Part shown: piece after piece, positions 11,454 to 17,143 of the stretch
How positions within the stretch are numbered: the stretch's first letter is position 1
Layout: the number at the start of each line of letters is the position of its first letter
Assembly (NCBI GenBank): GCA_964580215.1
Contig: CAZOJT010000058.1
Location: forward strand, 1 to 17,143
Origin: SM23-73-3 sp964580215
GTDB lineage: Bacteria; Zixibacteria; MSB-5A5; SM1-73
Length of the DNA: 17,143 bases
Direction of reading: 5' to 3'
Translations under genes and position numbers: made by a program
Notes under the pieces: generated by a model
What the model was told of the DNA's origin: nothing
Databases searched by the model: none
The model's input: only the letters and a program-made list of their open reading frames with translations

Positions 11454-13730
11454 GTGTCTGATACTAAGATCACTGATACGGTAAAAATAGAGCTTACCCC
11501 TAACTCCATGAAGGTTCTGGAGAGAAGGTATCTTAAAAAGGACGAGGGAGGAAAGGTAATCGAAACGCCCGAGGAGCTCTTCTTCAGGGTGGCTAAGGTA
11601 GTGGCGGAGCCGGACAAGAATTATGGCGCCACAGACCTGGAGGTAGAGAAAAGTGTAGAGGAGTTTTATCGGATGATGGCAAAATTAGAATTTATGCCCA
11701 ACTCCCCCACCCTGATGAACGCGGGGAGACCCTTAGGTCAGCTTTCTGCCTGCTTTGTCATCCCCATCCAGGATTCTATGGAATCGATCTTTAATGCGGT
11801 GAAAAACACCGCCTTGATTCATAAAAGCGGCGGTGGCACCGGGTTCTCCTTCTCCCGATTAAGACCCCGAAATTCTCCGGTGGCTTCCACCAGTGGGGTG
11901 GCTTCTGGGCCTATCTCTTTCATGAAGGTTATCAACTCCGCCACCGAGGCGGTCAAGCAGGGAGGAACTCGCCGGGGCGCCAATATGGGAGTATTGCAGG
12001 TGGATCATCCCGATATTTTGGAATTTATCACCTGCAAAGATGATTTATCTGAGTTGACCAATTTCAATATCTCCGTGGCGATAACCGACAGCTTCATGCA
12101 GGCGGTGGAAAATGACGGATATTACGATTTAATCGATCCTCGCACTCTGTCAGCTGTCAGCTGTCAGCTGTCAGCTTACAGCAAGGACGGGAAGCCGGTT
12201 CGCTACAAAGCCAAAGAGATTTTCAATCTGATCGTGGAACATGCCTGGAGAACCGGAGAGCCGGGGGTGATGTTTTTAGATAAGATGAATCAGGGCAATC
12301 CCATCATCAAGGTGGGCTTGATTGAATCCACCAATCCATGCGGGGAACAACCTCTTTTGCCTTATGAATCATGCAATCTGGGCTCCATAAATTTATCCAG
12401 GATGGTGAGAGCGGTGGTCGATTCCAGCGATCCCACCACCATGTATCGGTGTGAGATCGACTGGGATAAGTTGGAAAACACCGTAAAGAAGGCGGTTCAT
12501 TTTCTGGACAATGTGATAGATGCCAACAAGTATCCGCTTGCCGAGATTGAAAAGAACACCAAAGCCAACCGGAAGATCGGCTTGGGTGTGATGGGATGGG
12601 CAGATATGTTGATCCAACTTAAGATTCCATATAATTCCCACGAAGCGGTAAAGTTAGCTGAACGGATGATGGGCTTTATTCATGAGAAATCTCACCTGAC
12701 TTCCTCTGAGCTGGCGCAAAAAAGAGGTAAATTCCCCAACTGGGAGAGAAGCGTTTATGTTGACAAGCAAATCCCCATGCGCAACTCCACAGTCACCACC
12801 ATAGCTCCGGCAGGAACCATCAGCATAATTGCTGGCAGTTCCTCGGGAATCGAGCCTTCGTTTGCCATCTCCTATATTCGCACCGTGATGGACAATACCA
12901 GAATGGTGGAGACAAATCCTTTCTTCGAGAAAGAGGCTAAAGAGAGGGGATTTCATAGTGAGCAACTGATGGAGAAGATTGCAGAGAGAGGATCTATTCA
13001 AGAGTTTGAAGAGGTATCTCCTGAAATCAAAAAGATCTATGTGACCTCCCATGATATAGCTCCTGAATGGCATGTGCGTCACCAGGCGGCTTTCCAGAAA
13101 TACACGGATAACGCAGTATCCAAAACCATAAATCTATCCAACCAGGCTACGGTGGAGGATGTGGAGAACGCCTATAAATTAGCTTACCAGTTAGAATGCA
13201 AAGGAGTGACCATCTATCGGGATGGATCCAGAGAGGCACAGGTTCTCTCCACAAAAAAGAAGAAGAAAGAGAAAGGGAAAATAGCCCCCAAGGACAGACC
13301 GACCACCCTTTCTGGAATTACGGATAAGATAAAGACCGGCTATGGAAATCTGTATATCACCATCAACACCTTGGATGGCAAACCGTTTGAGGTATTTGCC
13401 CAGATAGGAAAATCCGGCTATTCCACCATGGCGGATACCGAGGCCATATGTCGATTGATCTCTTTGGCTTTAAGAAGTGGCATTGCGGTGAACAAGATCA
13501 TTGAGCAATTGTATGGAATTGGTGGAGCCTCCCAGGTGTTTCAGGAGGGTGGGCTGATTATGTCCATACCGGATGCCATCGCCAAGGTGCTGAAGAAGCA
13601 TTTCGGGACAAATCAGAGTGCCAACCGTGACAGAGACTTGACCTATGAGTTTTGCCCTGACTGTGGAGCCAAACTGGATCACGATTCCGGTTGTGTGGTC
13701 TGTCCCCAATGCGGGTTTTCTAAATGTTAA
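11454..13730 (+). CDS. nrdJ: Adenosylcobalamin-dependent (class II) ribonucleotide reductase
   Basis: This enzyme reduces ribonucleotides to deoxyribonucleotides using a thiyl radical made from adenosylcobalamin, with or without oxygen. The product has 758 residues from a GTG at 11454, set by GAGGAGGG before it. Active-site features are present: Cys100 (LSACFV) and Cys307 (ESCNLGSINL) as the likely dithiol pair, and thiyl Cys296 with Glu298 in NPCGEQPL. The nucleotide-binding KSGGGTGFSFSRLRP precedes them. The C-terminus carries Cys734, 737, 747, 750, 753 and 758 (CPDC...CPQCGFSKC), a zinc-ribbon-like tail that passes electrons to the active site. Residues 232-243 (LSAVSCQLSAYS) come from tandem heptamers inserted between DPRT and KDGKPV. 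No intein is present. It ends at a strong bidirectional terminator. Confidence 0.96.
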   Translation: MSDTKITDTVKIELTPNSMKVLERRYLKKDEGGKVIETPEELFFRVAKVVAEPDKNYGATDLEVEKSVEEFYRMMAKLEFMPNSPTLMNAGRPLGQLSACFVIPIQDSMESIFNAVKNTALIHKSGGGTGFSFSRLRPRNSPVASTSGVASGPISFMKVINSATEAVKQGGTRRGANMGVLQVDHPDILEFITCKDDLSELTNFNISVAITDSFMQAVENDGYYDLIDPRTLSAVSCQLSAYSKDGKPVRYKAKEIFNLIVEHAWRTGEPGVMFLDKMNQGNPIIKVGLIESTNPCGEQPLLPYESCNLGSINLSRMVRAVVDSSDPTTMYRCEIDWDKLENTVKKAVHFLDNVIDANKYPLAEIEKNTKANRKIGLGVMGWADMLIQLKIPYNSHEAVKLAERMMGFIHEKSHLTSSELAQKRGKFPNWERSVYVDKQIPMRNSTVTTIAPAGTISIIAGSSSGIEPSFAISYIRTVMDNTRMVETNPFFEKEAKERGFHSEQLMEKIAERGSIQEFEEVSPEIKKIYVTSHDIAPEWHVRHQAAFQKYTDNAVSKTINLSNQATVEDVENAYKLAYQLECKGVTIYRDGSREAQVLSTKKKKKEKGKIAPKDRPTTLSGITDKIKTGYGNLYITINTLDGKPFEVFAQIGKSGYSTMADTEAICRLISLALRSGIAVNKIIEQLYGIGGASQVFQEGGLIMSIPDAIAKVLKKHFGTNQSANRDRDLTYEFCPDCGAKLDHDSGCVVCPQCGFSKC
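12149..12182 (+). repeat. Four tandem heptamers (GTCAGCT) inside nrdJ
   Basis: Four exact copies of GTCAGCT at 12149-12176, followed by TACAGC. They encode a 12-residue insert in a surface-type region between conserved blocks. The frame is kept because the whole insert is a multiple of three. Confidence 0.9.
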
Positions 13731-13792
13731 AGTGAGAAGGTTGGGTTCTTTCTATCACTGAAATTTTTGATAAAAGAGTTTGCCTAAAAGAT

Positions 13793-13828
13793 AAACCCCA
13801 ACTGCAATAGTGCCGCAGTTGGGGTTTT
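13793..13828. terminator. Bidirectional terminator between nrdJ and the cohesin-like gene
   Basis: AAACCCCAACTGC (13793-13805) and GCAGTTGGGGTTT (13815-13827) form a 13-bp stem with a nine-base loop. TTTT follows on the plus strand and the AAA side gives U's on the minus strand. It lies between the ends of two converging genes. Confidence 0.9.
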
Positions 13829-13851
13829 AACTTTCTTAACAATTGAAAAAA

Positions 13852-14637
13852 TTACTTAATTATCACCATCTTCTTCGATTCAGTCAATTCTCCAGCTTTG
13901 ATTTTGTAGAAATAAATTCCACTTGCGATCTCTTCTCCTTCGTTATTTTCACCATCCCATATAACTTGCTGATATCCAGCCTTTTGCTTACGTTTAACCA
14001 GGGTTTTGACCTTCTGACCTAATATGTTGTAAATCGAAACATCAACCTCACAGTCATGTGGCAAGGCATATTGGATGATTGTGACCGGATTGAATGGATT
14101 GGGATAGTTCTGGAAAAGTGTTAACTCAGTGGGTCGCCCGGGGAATTCATTTTCGTCTTTCACATCCGAGCCAGGACTTACTTCAAATCGGCCATCGGTG
14201 ATTATAGTCGGTGGAGTCTCATTAAGCCATATTTTGTCAAAGTGAATAATTGTAGTGTCACCTTGCAGTCCATGCACAATGAACACTATATAAACTAAAG
14301 CTCCACTCCCGCTGAGAGGATATACATCGTAACCGCCAAGAAATATCTGTCCAGCACTATCATTATACTCAAAAGCCCATCCCTGGGTTATAGCTGTAGT
14401 ATAAGCGCTGTCAGCTACAAGGACAAGGCTATTAAAGGTTAAGGTCATCTCAAAGGAGTATACTGAATCATTAGTTACTATCTCACTCACCCTCACAGGT
14501 ATAGCTATAGTATCCCCGGATTCTGCGGAGGTGTCCGGCAAACTTACTTCGATGTCAGAATACGCTTTACCTCCCCCGAAAAAGAACAGAATGGTTAGCA
14601 CGATTGCAAAAATAAGATCTCTTAGCACTGGCTTCAT
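13852..14637 (-). CDS. Secreted cohesin-like protein with C-terminal sorting domain
   Basis: A 261-residue exported protein. Residues 1-27 are a signal peptide (MKPVLRDLIFAIVLTILFFF core). Residues 28-155 look like a cohesin-type beta-sandwich: SGDTIAIPVRVSEI, a middle part with VYSFEMTLTFNS, and GSGALVYIVFIV. A linker leads to a C-terminal domain at about 172-261 with LTLFQNYPNPFNPVTIIQY, SIYNILGQKVKTLV, WDGENNEGEEIASGIYFYK and a basic end KKMVIIK. That domain resembles FlgD-type Ig / type A sorting domains. In Bacteroidetes such domains serve type IX secretion, but whether this lineage uses it is unknown. GAGGTGAG precedes the ATG. The neighbouring minus-strand gene has the same C-terminal domain and probably the same cell-surface destination. 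Confidence 0.9.
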   Translation of the reverse strand: MKPVLRDLIFAIVLTILFFFGGGKAYSDIEVSLPDTSAESGDTIAIPVRVSEIVTNDSVYSFEMTLTFNSLVLVADSAYTTAITQGWAFEYNDSAGQIFLGGYDVYPLSGSGALVYIVFIVHGLQGDTTIIHFDKIWLNETPPTIITDGRFEVSPGSDVKDENEFPGRPTELTLFQNYPNPFNPVTIIQYALPHDCEVDVSIYNILGQKVKTLVKRKQKAGYQQVIWDGENNEGEEIASGIYFYKIKAGELTESKKMVIIK

Positions 14638-14678
14638 TTTCTCACCTCACTTGGTATCTTATTTTAGAAATATGATTT

Positions 14679-14713
14679 AAAAAACTAAGAGCTGAGTGTT
14701 CACTCACAAGCTC
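14679..14713 (-). terminator. Probable terminator of the large cohesin-like gene
   Basis: On the minus strand, GAGCT and GAGTG pair with CACTC and AGCTC with a three-base bulge, and TTAGTTTTTT follows. It lies between the two minus-strand genes, just before the start region of the second. Confidence 0.5.
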
Positions 14714-14795
14714 ACCCACCTTAAGTCATAAGCACCATTTTCCTAACCGAAGAAACACTTTTTTCGGGTTGTTTGAATTTTAAAGTCTTAAGTTT

Positions 14796-14828
14796 GGAGG
14801 CGAGCCAATTTGAAATCGGCCCGCCTCC
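14796..14828 (-). terminator. Stable hairpin after the large cohesin-like gene
   Basis: An 11-bp stem, GGAGGCGGGCC with GGCTCGCCTCC on the minus strand. It includes a G-U pair that would be an A-C mismatch in plus-strand RNA, so the structure suits minus-strand transcription. There is no U-run, so it may be an RNA-stabilising 3' end, with termination at the next hairpin. Confidence 0.45.
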
Positions 14829-14848
14829 TGATTTAGCGGACTTCTTTT

Positions 14849-17101
14849 TTACCTCATCAGAACCATCTTCTTCTGTTGAACGAAATCGCCAGCCTCCATC
14901 CGATAAAAGTAGATTCCGCTTCCTACGTTCTCTCCCTTCATGTTGGTGCCATCCCAACTGATTGAGTGTGCTCCAGCCGGATAATCTTTTTGATACAACA
15001 CCTTCACCAGCTGTCCAGTCACATTGTATATCCTTAGCTGAACTCTACAATCAACCGGAAGACTAAATCCAATCTCCGTCTCCGGATTGAAAGGATTAGG
15101 ATAATTCTGAGCTAAGCTAAACTCTATAGGATGAGTCGTTGTCCCAGAACCTATGCTGACATTAAAAGCAAAACCACCGGTTGATGCCTCGTTCAGACAG
15201 AAACGACTTACCTGAAGCTCTGTAGTTGTTCCCTCTTGAGCCTGAGGAAGAACCTTAAAGGTCAGATAAGCCAAATCTCCACTCCCCTGAATGGGTTGAG
15301 TGCCCGCCGCAGCCAACCTTATCTCTCCTGGAGTTAAGTTCTTCTCAAAATAACACCCCGACAAAAGATCCCCCGGAGTAACACTCTCTAAACTCAACAG
15401 GCTGTTATCATAGCTCAAACCTAACTCAGCTGAATACAACTCAGAGACATCCTCCACCTGGATGGGAACAATAAACTCCTCTCCAGGATTAACCATAATG
15501 TCTTTCACAACAAGCCGGGAAAGAATATCCTCCGGATGATCTCTTCCTGCCAACAAAACACTACCCCAGTTGCCGGAGAGATCTCCGTAAAGTATACCCT
15601 TCCAATCCTCAAAACACCAATCCTCTGAAAGAGAATCATAAAATATCGAATCCGGAGCAGTGCACCAGTTGAGGGTATCCAATAGGAAGTCGTCCGGTAT
15701 GAACTTCCAGTCCTTGCCTATCGGGAATTGGGGAATCAGGTGAACCACACGTTTTAAGATGAAGGATGCATCGTAAGCATTCACCCAGCAGTTGCCAGTT
15801 ACATCCCCGGCTATCAGCTGACAGGGGGTTAAGTCCAGTAAACTTACCACATATCTAAGAACTAAAGAGGCATCAAAGGCGGAGATGGCACCCCGGTAAT
15901 CATCTGTTTTGTCTGCTTTCACCGTATAATCCAAACCAACAGGCAAGTGGGGGAAACAATAGCAGCCGTTTGCATTTGCGTGGACCGTATCATCCTTGCC
16001 TCCAGATAGCATCAGCTCGGCACAGCGCACCGGCTCATCATTGAGACAATATCTCACCCGACCGCAGATTATATACTCCTCAGGACAAACCCGGACGAGG
16101 CCTTCCCTTGCATCGAAGGTGGAGTCATTTAAGATGATCTGATCATCTTCAAAGGTAAGCAGGGTGGTATCACCTATCTCACCTACCACATCAAAGCAGA
16201 CCCATGCCAAAACTCCAGTGGTGTCAAGGGAATCAATCCCACCCATGGCTATGGATATCCAACCTGCTTCAATATGATAGGTGGGTTCACCCCAAGCTTC
16301 AGCGATGCTGTTCTCCGTTGTGGCATGAGTTGCGTGCAACACCGCCTCATCATAATACATAACCCACTGGGCTGAATACACACTCCACGGAGGCAGACTA
16401 TCCAAGTAAACAGGGATGCAAGCCATCTTACCCTGATAAACGCAGGTGTCGTAAGGCACGTCCACGGGAGGTACATGCGGAACACCACAGGTATCAACAT
16501 GAATTGGACTAATATCACTTCCATAGTAACCTGCTAACCCGTGGTTATCAACCGCACGAATATAATAGTCAATCCCAGTCGGTCCTACATAAGAACCAGG
16601 CACCACGCCCAAGTATTGGTTTCCTCCCTGATCCGCCATGGTGGTATTCTTATATAAGATCTGTCCAGTTTGGCGATAGAATAACTGAACCATCTCCACC
16701 CAGTCGGTGGTATCAAAAACTTCGCACATTATGGGGAAATCGTTGCCCAGCCAAACACAGGAATCGGCAGGATACCAAACGGCAACTATCACCGGACCTT
16801 CGCTGGGACAAATCTCTATTTGGTAAGGATAAAGCTGTGGATTGTTAGGTGGATCTGAAACAGTGGCCTGTCCATCAGTGGCAGTCAGGTAATAATCCAC
16901 ACCGGGAGTTCCCGGAAGGACCACCGAGCCGGGAATTATCCCCTGATAAAGGCTGTCAACGATCTGGCTCATGGCTATTGGGGTATAAGGATCTCCACTT
17001 CCAGTTTCCCTATAGTAAAGGGTGACGTTTTGCACAAACGGATCACAGGTGTCAATGGCGGTGGCTTCGATGATCAGATCCTGGGAATACGGGAGATACA
17101 A
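14849..17101 (-). CDS. Large secreted cohesin/dockerin-like surface protein, 5' end unresolved
   Basis: The open frame gives 750 residues of modular extracellular protein. Residues 1-97 and 98-203 are two similar beta domains with paired motifs LYYRETG/LFYRQTG and VDYYLTATD/IDYYIRAVD. Residues 214-335 are cohesin-like. Residues 344-396 resemble a carboxypeptidase regulatory-like fold. Residues 399-475 hold two dockerin-like half repeats, DYRGAISAFDASLVLRYVV and GDVTGNCWVNAYDASFILK. Residues 531-650 are a second cohesin-like domain, and residues 659-750 are the C-terminal sorting domain (QNYPNPFNPETEIGF ... GSGIYFYRMEAG). The frame's first codon is TTG at 17101, right after an in-frame TGA and with no ribosome site. 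A signal-peptide-like stretch lies in another frame just upstream. The real start is therefore outside the window, or a frameshift separates it. Its role is probably surface attachment or complex assembly. Confidence 0.8.
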   Translation of the reverse strand: MYLPYSQDLIIEATAIDTCDPFVQNVTLYYRETGSGDPYTPIAMSQIVDSLYQGIIPGSVVLPGTPGVDYYLTATDGQATVSDPPNNPQLYPYQIEICPSEGPVIVAVWYPADSCVWLGNDFPIMCEVFDTTDWVEMVQLFYRQTGQILYKNTTMADQGGNQYLGVVPGSYVGPTGIDYYIRAVDNHGLAGYYGSDISPIHVDTCGVPHVPPVDVPYDTCVYQGKMACIPVYLDSLPPWSVYSAQWVMYYDEAVLHATHATTENSIAEAWGEPTYHIEAGWISIAMGGIDSLDTTGVLAWVCFDVVGEIGDTTLLTFEDDQIILNDSTFDAREGLVRVCPEEYIICGRVRYCLNDEPVRCAELMLSGGKDDTVHANANGCYCFPHLPVGLDYTVKADKTDDYRGAISAFDASLVLRYVVSLLDLTPCQLIAGDVTGNCWVNAYDASFILKRVVHLIPQFPIGKDWKFIPDDFLLDTLNWCTAPDSIFYDSLSEDWCFEDWKGILYGDLSGNWGSVLLAGRDHPEDILSRLVVKDIMVNPGEEFIVPIQVEDVSELYSAELGLSYDNSLLSLESVTPGDLLSGCYFEKNLTPGEIRLAAAGTQPIQGSGDLAYLTFKVLPQAQEGTTTELQVSRFCLNEASTGGFAFNVSIGSGTTTHPIEFSLAQNYPNPFNPETEIGFSLPVDCRVQLRIYNVTGQLVKVLYQKDYPAGAHSISWDGTNMKGENVGSGIYFYRMEAGDFVQQKKMVLMR

Positions 17102-17143
17102 TCAGGCATGAAACAATCGCAAAAACCAAGAATAAGGCAATCT

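Overview
The window fits a Gram-negative bacterium of an uncultured FCB-type lineage (Zixibacteria, WOR-3 or Marinimicrobia-like; the exact phylum cannot be fixed from here). Three secreted proteins on the minus strand point this way. Two end in the QNYPNPFNP...GIYFYK C-terminal domain typical of such genomes, two carry cohesin-like domains, and one is a papain-type protease. An LpxH-like lipid A enzyme implies an outer membrane. Coding sequences have moderate GC and the gaps between genes are crowded with palindromic repeats.

Layout. 1-1471 (minus): a large secreted C1A cysteine protease running off the left edge, preceded by a small ORF and about 0.5 kb of decayed DNA with strong palindromes. 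2.3-5.6 kb (plus): housekeeping genes rtcA (RNA 3'-phosphate cyclase), an lpxH-like phosphoesterase and thyX (flavin-dependent thymidylate synthase). They are separated by unusually structured gaps: a fold of nested helices and a pseudoknot after rtcA, and an attenuator-like leader before thyX. 5.6-11.4 kb (plus): an accessory stretch in which short genes lie between members of at least five palindromic repeat families. These genes are a lipoprotein, a very basic small protein, a holin-like membrane protein, a frameshifted HD/YfbR-like protein, a flavodoxin remnant, an MscS channel and an ICMT-like methyltransferase. 11.4-13.7 kb (plus): nrdJ, the B12-dependent ribonucleotide reductase, closed by a bidirectional terminator. 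13.85-17.1 kb (minus): two secreted cohesin-like proteins, the larger also holding a dockerin-like segment.

How the genes relate. thyX, nrdJ and the YfbR-like HD protein all bear on deoxynucleotide supply but are not one operon. thyX and nrdJ share an oddity: each carries an in-frame insertion of four 7-bp tandem repeats built on the same GWCRGCN framework. The accessory genes look independently placed, each close behind a hairpin repeat and with its own strong Shine-Dalgarno sequence.

The strongest candidates for something undescribed are the composite RNA-like fold at 3340-3480, the structured thyX leader, and the bipartite palindrome family. One copy of that family keeps its stem through two compensatory base-pair changes, and full copies carry a UUCG tetraloop in hairpin II. 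No known mobile element, CRISPR array, tRNA or rRNA was found.
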